A DNA stretch of 64,000 nucleotides from Gammaproteobacteria bacterium (GTDB taxonomy: Bacteria > Pseudomonadota > Gammaproteobacteria > Pseudomonadales > Azotimanducaceae), in contig QJYB01000002.1 in NCBI GenBank assembly GCA_003247835.1, positions 1 to 64,000 of the forward strand, given 5' to 3'. This document shows positions 1 to 7,442 of the stretch, one piece after another (position 1 is the stretch's first letter; the number at the start of each line of letters is the position of its first letter). The position numbers and the translations under genes were made by a program. The notes beneath the pieces are model-generated. The model saw nothing but the letters and a program-made list of their open reading frames with translations. It did no database searches and had not been told where the DNA came from.

Positions 1-143
1 TCGGCAAACCAGTCCCACGTATGGCAATGATCGTGGGAGCCGTGCACGAGCAGCATGTGCGGTGCGCCCTCGTTGCCCCAGTCCAGGTAGTGCAGCCGCA
101 GGCGCTGGGAAAAGTAGCTGTGCGAAGTGGGTTTACGGTTCAT
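1..143 (-). CDS. alpha/beta hydrolase, N-terminal fragment (runs off left edge)
   Basis: Only the first 47 codons are in the window. They begin MNRKPTSHSYFSQRLRLHYL and contain a strand followed by LLVHGSHDH, the oxyanion-hole HG motif of the alpha/beta hydrolase fold. The catalytic nucleophile and histidine lie outside, so substrate and reaction are unknown. It follows the LysR gene on the same strand after 15 nt and is probably co-transcribed with it. Confidence 0.7.
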   Translation of the reverse strand, partial: MNRKPTSHSYFSQRLRLHYLDWGNEGAPHMLLVHGSHDHCHTWDWFA

Positions 144-158
144 GCTTCTCCCTTCAGA

Positions 159-1049
159 TCAGTCGTCCAGCTGGCCGAGCAACCTGGGCTCCAGTCGCAG
201 GAACGCCGCCTGAATGTGCTCGGAAACGGATCTGATGCGGGCGACGCCGCGCAGATCAGGATGAAACAGCAGCCAGATGGGCTGTGCCTCGAGGGGCTCC
301 AGCTCGCCCACCCGGGCAAGCCTCTCATCCGTATCCCCCAGAGCGCAAGGGAGCAGCGTGATGCCCATGTCGGCAATCACGGCCGCCTGCTGCAGCAGGA
401 CACTGCTGCAGCGCACCCCCTGACGGACATCGGGGAAGTAGCGTTCCTTGAAGCCCGGCGCCCGTTCCGACTCCACGGCCGAGTCGATCCAGGTAGCCGT
501 TTCCGGTGCCTGAATGGGATCGCACGTCGCCAGATACCCGCGACTGCCGTAAATCCCCAGTCGGGAGTATCCGAGCTGTCGACCCACCAGGTTCTCGGGC
601 GGATGGTCGGTGACCTGGATGGCCACGTCCGCCTCACCCCGGGCCAGATCCATCTGCCGGTAGCCGGGAATGAATTCCAGACGAACCCGCGGGTTGGCTT
701 CGGTGTAGGCCGCAAACTCGGCCATCAGCGTCACGGCCATGACGTCGGGCAGGGTAATCCTCACTGTCCCGGTCGGCTCTTCGTCGCTGCCACCCGCGAG
801 CAGCGAGTCCAGGTCGCCGAGCTGACTGGTCACCGGTTCCAGTCGCGCGCGCAACGCATCACCGTCCACAGTCAGCTGCAGCCCGGCGTGGCCCCGGACG
901 AAGAGCTTGCGGCCGAGGCGGCTCTCCAGCGCGTCCAGGCGTCGCGTTACCGTGGAGGGATTGACCCCCAGGTGGTCGGCACTGGCCCGAACCGAGCCGT
1001 TCTGTACCAGGCTGGCGAAGAATCGATAGTCGTCCCAGTTCGTCAACAT
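159..1049 (-). CDS. LysR-family transcriptional regulator
   Basis: A 296-residue protein starting MLTNWDDYRFFASLVQNGS. The first 60 residues form the LysR winged HTH (helix pair around RASADHLGVNPSTVTRRLDAL), followed by a LysR substrate-binding fold of normal length. An in-frame ATG 14 codons further upstream lies inside the likely operator, so the internal ATG at 1049 is preferred. The gene precedes a hydrolase gene on the same strand, and a cluster of inverted repeats sits immediately upstream, which suggests autoregulation. The ligand is unknown. Confidence 0.85.
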   Translation of the reverse strand: MLTNWDDYRFFASLVQNGSVRASADHLGVNPSTVTRRLDALESRLGRKLFVRGHAGLQLTVDGDALRARLEPVTSQLGDLDSLLAGGSDEEPTGTVRITLPDVMAVTLMAEFAAYTEANPRVRLEFIPGYRQMDLARGEADVAIQVTDHPPENLVGRQLGYSRLGIYGSRGYLATCDPIQAPETATWIDSAVESERAPGFKERYFPDVRQGVRCSSVLLQQAAVIADMGITLLPCALGDTDERLARVGELEPLEAQPIWLLFHPDLRGVARIRSVSEHIQAAFLRLEPRLLGQLDD

Positions 1050-1069
1050 GCGCAACGCCCCCTTCAGGA

Positions 1070-1133
1070 TGTTGCAATTATGCAACACCATGTTGCGTTA
1101 CCAAAGGTTGCACTTCGTGTTACCTAAGGTAAC
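1070..1133. promoter_or_regulatory. Inverted-repeat cluster upstream of the LysR gene (candidate operator)
   Basis: Two perfect inverted repeats are visible: TGTTGCA-ATTA-TGCAACA at 1070-1087 and GTTACC-TAA-GGTAAC at 1119-1133. Between them are related half sites (TGTTGCG at 1091, GTTACC at 1097, GTTGCA at 1107). Spaced interrupted dyads just upstream of a LysR start are the usual layout of LysR binding sites; the assignment to this regulator is inferred. Confidence 0.5.
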
Positions 1134-1151
1134 ATCGCATCCAGATTTGTT

Positions 1152-1270
1152 GAGGGATACCCGAAACCTCCCTCCCCTCCCCTCCCTTCGGGTATCCCTC
1201 CAATCTACCCCTCCCTGTATGAGTAGGCAGGGTTAGCGATTTCCCGATCGCTAACCCTGCCACGTTTTTT
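1152..1270 (+). ncRNA. Candidate small RNA: C-rich-loop hairpin followed by a terminator hairpin
   Basis: Hairpin 1 has perfect 14-bp arms (1152-1165 and 1187-1200) that close a 21-nt loop made almost only of C and T, with repeated CCTCC/CTCCC units able to pair with Shine-Dalgarno sequences. Hairpin 2 is a strong intrinsic terminator (1226-1270). No convincing protein-coding frame occupies 1090-1270 on this strand, so the terminator has no gene to serve. The arrangement resembles the CcsR/Cuckoo RNAs of alphaproteobacteria. No clear promoter was found, so the 5' end is unknown. Confidence 0.45.
1226..1270 (+). terminator. Rho-independent terminator without an upstream coding gene
   Basis: Perfect 15-bp stem (1226-1240 with 1247-1261), 6-nt loop TTCCCG, then ACG and six T. 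The T tract follows the stem only on the plus strand, although the LysR gene reads the other way. Confidence 0.75.
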
Positions 1271-1364
1271 CGCCTGCTGGAAAACTCGTCAAATTTTTTG
1301 CAGCCCGGACCGATCCGGGCGTACTATCGTTGGAGCAGGACAGGTTCAGTTGGGGGATTGAACG

Positions 1365-1907
1365 ATGGACTTCGTGGGATTTGCGGCACTCGGAGGGCTG
1401 GAGCGGGTCACCATCGTGGCCGGCGCCATCATCATCGGCTACTGGGGTTACCGGCTCTACACCGGAGAGAAAAAGGCCGGCCTCGTCTTCATGGGACTGG
1501 CGGTGCTCGTGCTCGTCGGTGCGCTGGCAACTGGCAACAGCCATCTGAAAAGTGTCGGTGAGGGCCTGCAGCTGGCGAGCGCGACGGCGCCTCAGGCAGA
1601 ACAGCCACCATCGCCCGACAAGGCACCTTCTCCGTTCACGCCGCCAGAATCCACGGCACCGGTCACCGCACAGGAGCCACCGGTATCGCCTGCAGCACCC
1701 GCCGCGGTCGGTGAGCCCGCAACACCCGCCGCCGCACCGGAGGCTGACACCGCCGCCGCGGATACGGGCGGTGAAACGGAGGTCGCGACTCCGGAATCCG
1801 CACCGGCCTCACCCGTGCGGCTGGCGACGGGTCAGGAACTCGGCGGTCGGATCGTCTCCGTGAAATCCGAGAACGTCTCTCTGGAGTGGTCGTCGGATTC
1901 CGACTGA
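1365..1907 (+). CDS. Small membrane protein with Pro/Ala-rich tail, function unknown
   Basis: A 180-residue protein I do not recognise. Two hydrophobic helices occupy about residues 15-30 (VTIVAGAIIIGYWGYRLY) and 40-57 (GLVFMGLAVLVLVGALA). A low-complexity Pro/Ala/Glu linker (about 75-155) follows, then a short C-terminal segment resembling a small beta motif (LATGQELGGRIVSVKSENVS). The ATG is preceded by GGGGG as ribosome-binding site. A 7-bp hairpin (1303-1320) lies 45 nt upstream. It is followed, convergently, by the Rieske gene. Confidence 0.6.
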   Translation: MDFVGFAALGGLERVTIVAGAIIIGYWGYRLYTGEKKAGLVFMGLAVLVLVGALATGNSHLKSVGEGLQLASATAPQAEQPPSPDKAPSPFTPPESTAPVTAQEPPVSPAAPAAVGEPATPAAAPEADTAAADTGGETEVATPESAPASPVRLATGQELGGRIVSVKSENVSLEWSSDSD

Positions 1908-1921
1908 GCGATCAGCACGGC

Positions 1922-2731
1922 TCAGTGTCGCGCGGTCAGCACCACCTGATCCCCGCGGATCTCCACCACCGGGCGGTCAGCCATGCAGAACGGCTGGCCA
2001 GTACGACACTCGCCCGACCGGACGTCGAACTGATAGCCATGCCACGGGCACGTCACGATACCGTCGACCGGCGTGTCGGGGAGAGGACCCAGCTGATGCG
2101 GGCAGTACGCGGGATACGCCACCAGCTCGTCTGACACCCGTGTCAGGATGAACTCCCGATCCGCAACCAGCACCCGCATCGGTAGCTCGAGCGACGTCTG
2201 ACTTCCCAGCACGATCTCGCGCTCATCCCGGCCGGCACGCGCGAGTCGGCGATCCAGCTGCCGCTGTCGCGCCACCATCATCGCCACGTCCTCGTCATAG
2301 AGCCGCTCGTAGAGCTTCGCGAATGCCGCGCCTACTTTTTCACGCGCCGCCTCGGGAACGCCCGGTGCGAAGAAATCCACCACGATGTCCACCTGCCTGG
2401 TGCCGATCGGAAAGGCGTGGGTCCAGATTTCGGCCCCGGCGTTTCTGCCTTCCAGCGTTCGCGTGATCCAGCGCCGGCAGGCCCGATCGAGTCTCAGTTC
2501 GATGACCGATACCTCGCCCGCGGCGCTGACCGTTCTGGCCCGCCAGCCCCAGGCACCGGCTTCCAGGCAGTCGATGGCGGAGAAGCTGGTTTCATGGACA
2601 TAGGGCAGGTGCGCCCAGTCCAGAGCATTCTCGTACATACGCGTCAGGTTCACCGGCAGCACCCGACGGTAGGTACCGACGTGGGGCAGTTTCGATCCCG
2701 GAAACGGGGCGATGACTTCATGATCCGGCAT
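1922..2731 (-). CDS. Rieske non-heme iron oxygenase-like protein with swapped domain order
   Basis: A 269-residue protein. The C-terminal third has a Rieske [2Fe-2S] centre: C210-P-H212 and C228-P-W-H231. Unlike ordinary Rieske oxygenases, the catalytic-type segment comes first: N35-x2-D38-x2-H41-x4-H46 matches the mononuclear-iron motif, and a helix at 144-160 (YDEDVAMMVARQRQ) matches the one carrying the third (Asp) ligand. The start at 2731 is chosen because AAGGAGG lies 5 nt upstream; the longer frame to 2752 would bury that site. It is divergent from a CYP153 P450 gene, so the two may share regulation. Substrate and reductase are unknown. Confidence 0.75.
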   Translation of the reverse strand: MPDHEVIAPFPGSKLPHVGTYRRVLPVNLTRMYENALDWAHLPYVHETSFSAIDCLEAGAWGWRARTVSAAGEVSVIELRLDRACRRWITRTLEGRNAGAEIWTHAFPIGTRQVDIVVDFFAPGVPEAAREKVGAAFAKLYERLYDEDVAMMVARQRQLDRRLARAGRDEREIVLGSQTSLELPMRVLVADREFILTRVSDELVAYPAYCPHQLGPLPDTPVDGIVTCPWHGYQFDVRSGECRTGQPFCMADRPVVEIRGDQVVLTARH

Positions 2732-2808
2732 GTCGTCCTCCTTACCCGCCATCTAACCAGAGCGTTGCGGTGAATTGAACCGGGCCGATTTCATTGCGCA
2801 GTGCACGA

Positions 2809-2837
2809 TTGACAGCACCGGTACGCTGTAGTGTTAT
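2809..2837 (+). promoter_or_regulatory. Sigma-70 promoter of the CYP153 leader
   Basis: A consensus -35 TTGACA (2809-2814), a 17-nt spacer and a -10 TGTTAT (2832-2837). It would start transcription near 2844, about 137 nt upstream of the P450 ATG. Confidence 0.6.
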
Positions 2838-2843
2838 CCCTCA

Positions 2844-2920
2844 CCGGGGAGGAAGGGGAGCATCGCGCTTTCCTTTCAGAGGGAACGGCCGAGCAGATTC
2901 AGCTCGGCCGTTTTCTTTCT
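2844..2920 (+). ncRNA. Structured 5' leader with intrinsic terminator upstream of CYP153
   Basis: Hairpin 1 pairs 2851-2861 with 2867-2877 (11 pairs, three G-U, loop ATCGC) and encloses a purine-rich GGAAGGGGAG. Hairpin 2 pairs 2884-2894 with 2902-2912 (perfect 11 bp) and is followed by TTCTTTCT. Transcripts from the promoter above should terminate here unless antitermination occurs, so this is either an attenuator for the P450 or a free small RNA. It matches no riboswitch family I recognise. Confidence 0.5.
2884..2920 (+). terminator. Intrinsic terminator in the P450 leader
   Basis: AACGGCCGAGC / GCTCGGCCGTT stem with a 7-nt loop, then a T-rich run. It lies 61 nt before the P450 start and between it and the only good promoter. 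Confidence 0.65.
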
Positions 2921-2980
2921 GACAACACCGCGCCCGCCTGTCATCATCACCAGTCAACGCACGCACGGAGGAACCTCACC

Positions 2981-4225
2981 ATGGCAGAAGCGATTGCCGG
3001 GAACATCGATCTGTTGACCGCGGATCCCCACGACGTTCCGCTCAGCGACATCGACGTCAGCCAGGCCGCGCTGTTCGAGCACAACAGGCACATGCCGTTT
3101 TTCGAGCGGCTGCGCCGGGAAGACCCCGTGCACTACTGTGCAAAGAGCGCGTTCGGTCCCTACTGGTCCATAACCCGCTTCGATGACATCGTCTTCGTCG
3201 ACAAGCATCACGAGCTCTTCTCCTCCGCCGACGGCATCATCCTCGCCGACAGGCCGTCGGACTTCGAGACCGTCAATTTCATCGGCATGGACCCACCGAA
3301 GCACGACGTGCAACGCAAGGCCGTTCAGGGGGTGGTGGCACCCCGGAACCTGGCCGAGATGGAGGGGCTCATCCGCCAGCGGGCGGGCACCATTCTGGAC
3401 AGCCTGCCGAAAAACGAGACGTTCAACTGGGTGGACCGGGTGTCCATCGAGCTGACGACGCAGATGCTCGCCACCCTATTCGACTTTCCCTTCGAGGACC
3501 GGCGCAAGCTCACCTACTGGTCGGATATGGCCACCTCCGGCGAGCTGGCCGGCGGACCGACGCCGGAGCCCGTTCGCCGGGCAGCACTCATGGAGTGTCT
3601 GGAAACCTTCACCCGGCTCCGCGACGAACGGGTGCACACCAAGGGGGGATTCGACCTCATCTCCATGCTTGCCCACGACGAATCGACACGGAACATGCCG
3701 CCCATGGAGTTCCTCGGCAACCTGATCCTGCTGATCGTGGGCGGCAATGACACCACCCGGAATTCCATCACCGGCGGCGTGCTGGCACTCAACCTGTTTC
3801 CCGACCAGTACGAGAAGCTGCTGGCGGATCCGGGCCTCGTACCGAACATGGTGCCGGAGATCATCCGCTGGCAGACACCGCTGTCCTATATGCGCCGCAC
3901 CGCGACCGAAGACGTGGAGCTCGCAGGCAAGACGATACGCAAGGGTGACAAGGTCGCCATGTGGTACATCTCGGGGAATCGCGACGATACGGTGATCGAC
4001 CATCCGGACGATTTCATCATCGACCGGCCGAATGCCCGGCATCACGTTTCCTTCGGCTTCGGCATTCACCGCTGCATGGGCAACCGGCTCGCAGAGATGC
4101 AGCTGCGCGTGCTCTGGGAAGAGATCCTCGAGCGTTTCGAACGCATCGAGGTGGTCGGCGAGCCGGTGCGGGTTCAGTCGAGCTTCGTCAATGGTTACGC
4201 CGAGCTGCCTGTGCGTCTGCACTGA
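2981..4225 (+). CDS. Cytochrome P450, CYP153 family (terminal alkane / fatty acid hydroxylase type)
   Basis: A 414-residue cytosolic P450. Visible signatures are the I-helix oxygen-binding GGNDTTRNS, and the heme loop FGFGIHRCMGNRLAEMQ with the cysteine thiolate. The N-terminal half (MPFFERLRREDPVHYC, FGPYWSITRFDDIVFVD) and MDPPKHDVQRKAVQG are typical of CYP153, bacterial enzymes that hydroxylate the terminal carbon of medium-chain alkanes or fatty acids. The ATG at 2981 follows ACGGAGGAA. Family members are often encoded beside a ferredoxin and a ferredoxin reductase; neither is here, so electron partners must come from elsewhere. The structured leader upstream suggests attenuation control. 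Confidence 0.92.
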   Translation: MAEAIAGNIDLLTADPHDVPLSDIDVSQAALFEHNRHMPFFERLRREDPVHYCAKSAFGPYWSITRFDDIVFVDKHHELFSSADGIILADRPSDFETVNFIGMDPPKHDVQRKAVQGVVAPRNLAEMEGLIRQRAGTILDSLPKNETFNWVDRVSIELTTQMLATLFDFPFEDRRKLTYWSDMATSGELAGGPTPEPVRRAALMECLETFTRLRDERVHTKGGFDLISMLAHDESTRNMPPMEFLGNLILLIVGGNDTTRNSITGGVLALNLFPDQYEKLLADPGLVPNMVPEIIRWQTPLSYMRRTATEDVELAGKTIRKGDKVAMWYISGNRDDTVIDHPDDFIIDRPNARHHVSFGFGIHRCMGNRLAEMQLRVLWEEILERFERIEVVGEPVRVQSSFVNGYAELPVRLH

Positions 4226-4253
4226 CGGCGGATCCACAGTTTCCAGAACCTGA

Positions 4254-4302
4254 AACGACGACGGCCCGCAAATGCGGGCCGTTCCGTTTTCCGGTCGTCG
4301 TT
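4254..4302. terminator. Hairpin terminator between convergent P450 and patatin genes
   Basis: Inner stem ACGGCCCGC / GCGGGCCGT (4261-4269 with 4274-4282), enclosed by a further 9-bp AACGACGAC / GTCGTCGTT repeat (4254-4262 with 4294-4302). CGTTTT follows the inner stem on the plus strand. It probably works for the P450 transcript; the patatin stop codon begins at its edge. Confidence 0.55.
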
Positions 4303-5792
4303 CAGACGAGCGTCGTTGGAGCCTGCGGGTGCAGGTGATGGGAGACCTGACGCTCCATCGGTTCCAGAATGCTGTCCAGGGTCCGGCTGATGAGCGTGCA
4401 GTTCCGGATCATCTCGATCTTCGGCCAGGTGGCCGCTTCGCCTTCGGAAATCAGATACCGGGTTTCCGCCTCGGACAGCACCGACAGCAGCTTGGCCGGG
4501 CTCCAGAACTTGCGTCGCGGCAGGATGTTGATGTCCGCCGTGTAGTCCTGGGTGGCGAGGCCGTAGATCATCCGCGTGACCACGTTCAGCGGATAGTAGT
4601 TGCCGACCAGGCTCATGGCCATGGGATAGGTGGCCTTGTAGAACTCCTTCGCCGCTTTCTGGTAGATCGCCCAGGAACGAGTGAGCAGATTGTCGTTCTG
4701 ATGCTCGTCCCTGAGCGCCCACAGCACCATGGGATTCGTCTGACTGCTGATGAAGTGATTCACACCATAAAGCCGGGTCAGGCGGCGGACCGGCATGTCG
4801 TCCGTCATCGATCCGTCCACCCACTTCCGGGAGGGGACATACGGCTGCCGCTGACCGAGCCGGTTCTTCGCCGCCAGGGTCACGGGCGGAAAGATGCCGG
4901 GAATGGCGCAGGATGCCAGCACCGCTTCACGGATGTAGACATTGGGCGACGTAATGGCGTTCAGCAGCCTCGACTGCTGATGCATCTCCCGGGGCGAGAC
5001 CGAGATGTTGATCTTGCGTCCTGTTTTCTGGAACGCCTCCTCGAAGGTCAGATCGGGAATGAGCCCCGAAACAACCTCACGCACGCTATCGATGCTCATG
5101 GGTGAGCCGATGGACGCCTTGCGGGAGCTTTCCGAGAACTCTCCGAACGCGTCCACCAGCGTTCGGGGCATGAAAAAGCGGGCCAGCGACGCATCGTCGT
5201 GGGTACCGACGAAGGCGGCCACCATGGAGCCCGCACTGGCGCCGGAGATGACATCCGGAACCAGCCCATGCTCGGACAGCGCCTTCACCACGCCGAGATG
5301 AAAGGGCCCCAGCGCACCTGCACCGGAGAGCATCAGTGCGGATCGCCCGAAGCAGTGACTGGCGCGGCGGAAGAACTCCAGCTTCTCGTTGAACGGGATG
5401 TCCTCTTCCGGCGTCGCTGCGACCTGCTTGAGCGCTTCACCGAGCTCGTTGATGTAGCTCGTGACCAGATCCTTTGTGCCGAAGCGTGCCCGGTGATAGA
5501 GCGCAGGGTTGCCCATGCCGCCCATGTTTCCGTGGATGCCTTCGTTCAGGTAGAAAAGCAGCCGATGCGGGTCACCGCTGGCGCGCACCGTGCGCACCTC
5601 GTTGAGCCGTCGGCGGATCACCTCCCAGTCATAGAGCGTGGACTTGTCTGTTTTGCGCCAGTTGGCGCCACCCATGCGCTCGTCCTGTGCCAGGGCCGCA
5701 GACTTCCACTCGTCATACGTGTTGGCATTGATCAGCCGCATGGAGGCTGCATTTCTACTTCCAGCGGGTCGCCGGTTCAGAGGCGCATTCAT
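4302..5792 (-). CDS. Patatin-like phospholipase with N-terminal DUF3336 domain
   Basis: A 496-residue protein. The N-terminal 150 residues (starting near MRLINANTYDEWK) match the DUF3336 region found before patatin domains. The patatin core has the glycine-rich oxyanion hole LSGAGALGPFHLG, the nucleophile elbow GASAGS, and the dyad aspartate in WVDGSMTDDMP, so the Ser-Asp dyad is intact. Expected activity is acyl hydrolysis of phospholipids or triacylglycerols. The start at 5792 has a weak ribosome-binding site; an alternative ATG lies 17 codons downstream. The neighbouring CYP153 gene is compatible with a lipid-mobilising role, which is an inference. Confidence 0.85.
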   Translation of the reverse strand: MNAPLNRRPAGSRNAASMRLINANTYDEWKSAALAQDERMGGANWRKTDKSTLYDWEVIRRRLNEVRTVRASGDPHRLLFYLNEGIHGNMGGMGNPALYHRARFGTKDLVTSYINELGEALKQVAATPEEDIPFNEKLEFFRRASHCFGRSALMLSGAGALGPFHLGVVKALSEHGLVPDVISGASAGSMVAAFVGTHDDASLARFFMPRTLVDAFGEFSESSRKASIGSPMSIDSVREVVSGLIPDLTFEEAFQKTGRKINISVSPREMHQQSRLLNAITSPNVYIREAVLASCAIPGIFPPVTLAAKNRLGQRQPYVPSRKWVDGSMTDDMPVRRLTRLYGVNHFISSQTNPMVLWALRDEHQNDNLLTRSWAIYQKAAKEFYKATYPMAMSLVGNYYPLNVVTRMIYGLATQDYTADINILPRRKFWSPAKLLSVLSEAETRYLISEGEAATWPKIEMIRNCTLISRTLDSILEPMERQVSHHLHPQAPTTLV

Positions 5793-5893
5793 CAGGACGT
5801 CCGGATATCTGTCCGTTACTTGATAGCACGACGTCCGGTGAGTTTGCCAGCGCGTCCTACGGGACGCTTGACCGGTTTGTGGGAAGTACGTAT

Positions 5894-5919
5894 CTTGTCA
5901 CAATCTTGATAGTGTCAAG
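5894..5919. promoter_or_regulatory. Inverted repeat in the divergent patatin / DUF4188 promoter region
   Basis: CTTGTCAC-N10-GTGTCAAG, 8-bp arms with one mismatch, midway between the patatin start (5792) and the DUF4188 start (5960). The right arm read on the minus strand contains TTGACA, so a bound protein could cover the -35 of the patatin promoter. The regulator is unknown. Confidence 0.4.
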
Positions 5920-5959
5920 TTAAACCAAGTCAGGGTTTTTTGCCCAAAGAGGTGCTGCC

Positions 5960-6469
5960 ATGACCGACTACCAGACGCCGGATCGGATCATCGAGGAGCG
6001 GGTCACCGCCAGGGTGGATGCGGAGGAGCTGGTCGTGTTCCTGATCGGCATGCGCGTCAACCGGCCGTGGAAGGTACATCGCTGGCTGCCCGTGGCACGG
6101 GCCATGGGACGCATGCTGACGGAGCTTTCCGCCGCGCCGGACATGGGACTCAGGCACGTGGAAAGCTGGTTCGGTCGCACCAGCATCATGGTCCAGTACT
6201 GGTCCTCGTTCGAAGCGCTGGAGGCTTACGCCACCAGCAAATCGGCCGAGCACGTGCCTGCCTGGCGGGCGTTCAACAGCCTGGTCGGATCGAACGGCGA
6301 TGTCGGAATCTGGCACGAGACCTACGTGGTTCGCCCGGGCACCTTCGAGTGCGTCTACAACAACATGCCGAGATTCGGCCTGTCCCGGGCCTTCGAAACG
6401 GTCCCCGCAGTGGGGAGCTACGCCCGCGCACCGACCCGGCTCGCACAGGGCGGACGCCGGGCCGCCTGA
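5960..6469 (+). CDS. DUF4188 family protein (monooxygenase-like dimeric alpha-beta barrel)
   Basis: A 169-residue protein matching DUF4188 (VVFLIGMRVNRPWKVHRWLP near the N-terminus; WFGRTSIMVQYW and HETYVVRPGTFECVYNNMP later). Family members are small, heme-binding-barrel-like proteins, some annotated as monooxygenases; the reaction here is unknown. No signal peptide or membrane helix is visible. The gene stands alone, transcribed away from the patatin gene and converging on the PA2778-type gene 3 nt after its stop. Confidence 0.7.
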   Translation: MTDYQTPDRIIEERVTARVDAEELVVFLIGMRVNRPWKVHRWLPVARAMGRMLTELSAAPDMGLRHVESWFGRTSIMVQYWSSFEALEAYATSKSAEHVPAWRAFNSLVGSNGDVGIWHETYVVRPGTFECVYNNMPRFGLSRAFETVPAVGSYARAPTRLAQGGRRAA

Positions 6470-6472
6470 ACA

Positions 6473-7438
6473 TCACCCGTCGGGATCCGGACACCCCTGG
6501 GCTTCGCCGACCGTCGTCACCTGCCGGGCGACGATCTCATGACGGGTCGTTTCGAGCACGTCAGCGAGCGCCGAACCTGCAGCCGCACTCAAGAGTCCCC
6601 GCTCCACGAGCGCCATGGCCGCCCGCTGACAGCCCATCGCGGACAGCAGATCCGCGAGATTGTTGAGCGCGCCCGGATGATCCGGTGCGATCGACAGAAC
6701 GCGGCGATACATTGCTGCCGCATCTTCCTCCTGCCCCTGGCCGCGCGCCTCGTTGGCCGCCGCGAAGGTGAGGTCGGCGTCCCCGGGCCATGCCGTCATA
6801 CCGGCGTCCAGCGCCAATGCGCGATCCTCGGTGGTGAGATTCGCCCCCGCCGCGACGACGGCGGTCAGGTAGTCGTGCGGGTCACCACGCGCCGGCAGCT
6901 CTCCGGGACGCAACAGCACCAGACCCCAGCGATCCGCGAGCGACCAGGTCCGGTCGAAGGACGACACGCGCGTAACCTGCCGCTCCGTGCGGCCGGAACG
7001 CAGCACCAGCCGCTGACGTTCGGGTTCTGCGCCCACCACCACGGCGTAATGCCAGGCCGGCGCCCAGCCGAACGCCAGGTTCTGCAGCACAAGCACCGGC
7101 CGTCCAGCCGAGAGCTCCGCGTACAGGCCGTCCAGCGCCTGGGGAACCCGATAGGGGATGCGTCCGTATCGTCGCGCAGCCGCAGCGAGCTCCACCTGAA
7201 AGCTCCCTTTCCGGCCCGGCACGTAGACCTGATCGGTCAGGGCATCCGGCGTGACGGCCACGCCACTCGCGCTCAGCGCCGTAGCGAGCGCGGCAGGTCC
7301 GCACTGGTAGCGGGACTGAGGGAAAAAGGGGACTCCGGCGATCTCCACCGCCGCCGACGGCAGCTCTGGAGACCCGGCCGGATGCAGGGTGGCGCAACCT
7401 GCGAGCAGCAGGCCGGCCACCGCACTCAGGGACCGCGT
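6473..7438 (-). CDS. PA2778-family C39-like cysteine peptidase lipoprotein with TPR region
   Basis: After a lipobox LLAGC there is a C39-like papain-fold domain (PQSRYQCGPAALATAL with the catalytic cysteine; WHYAVVVG with the histidine), followed by helical repeats ending in PDHPGALNNLADLL, typical of TPRs. It should be an outer-membrane or periplasmic lipoprotein. The normal start codons available give a signal without basic residues (GTG at 7420). An ACG at 7438, 9 nt after AAGG, gives MRSLSAVAGLLLAGC, a textbook lipoprotein signal, so I place the start there. It follows the PA2779-type gene by 4 nt, the usual pairing. Confidence 0.8.
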   Translation of the reverse strand, partial: TRSLSAVAGLLLAGCATLHPAGSPELPSAAVEIAGVPFFPQSRYQCGPAALATALSASGVAVTPDALTDQVYVPGRKGSFQVELAAAARRYGRIPYRVPQALDGLYAELSAGRPVLVLQNLAFGWAPAWHYAVVVGAEPERQRLVLRSGRTERQVTRVSSFDRTWSLADRWGLVLLRPGELPARGDPHDYLTAVVAAGANLTTEDRALALDAGMTAWPGDADLTFAAANEARGQGQEEDAAAMYRRVLSIAPDHPGALNNLADLLSAMGCQRAAMALVERGLLSAAAGSALADVLETTRHEIVARQVTTVGEAQGCPDPDG

Positions 7439-7442
7439 CGCG

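Noticed and set aside
1048..1236. 62-codon plus-strand frame through the candidate sRNA
   Set aside because: It crosses the operator and the C-rich hairpin, lacks a ribosome-binding site and has no coding bias.
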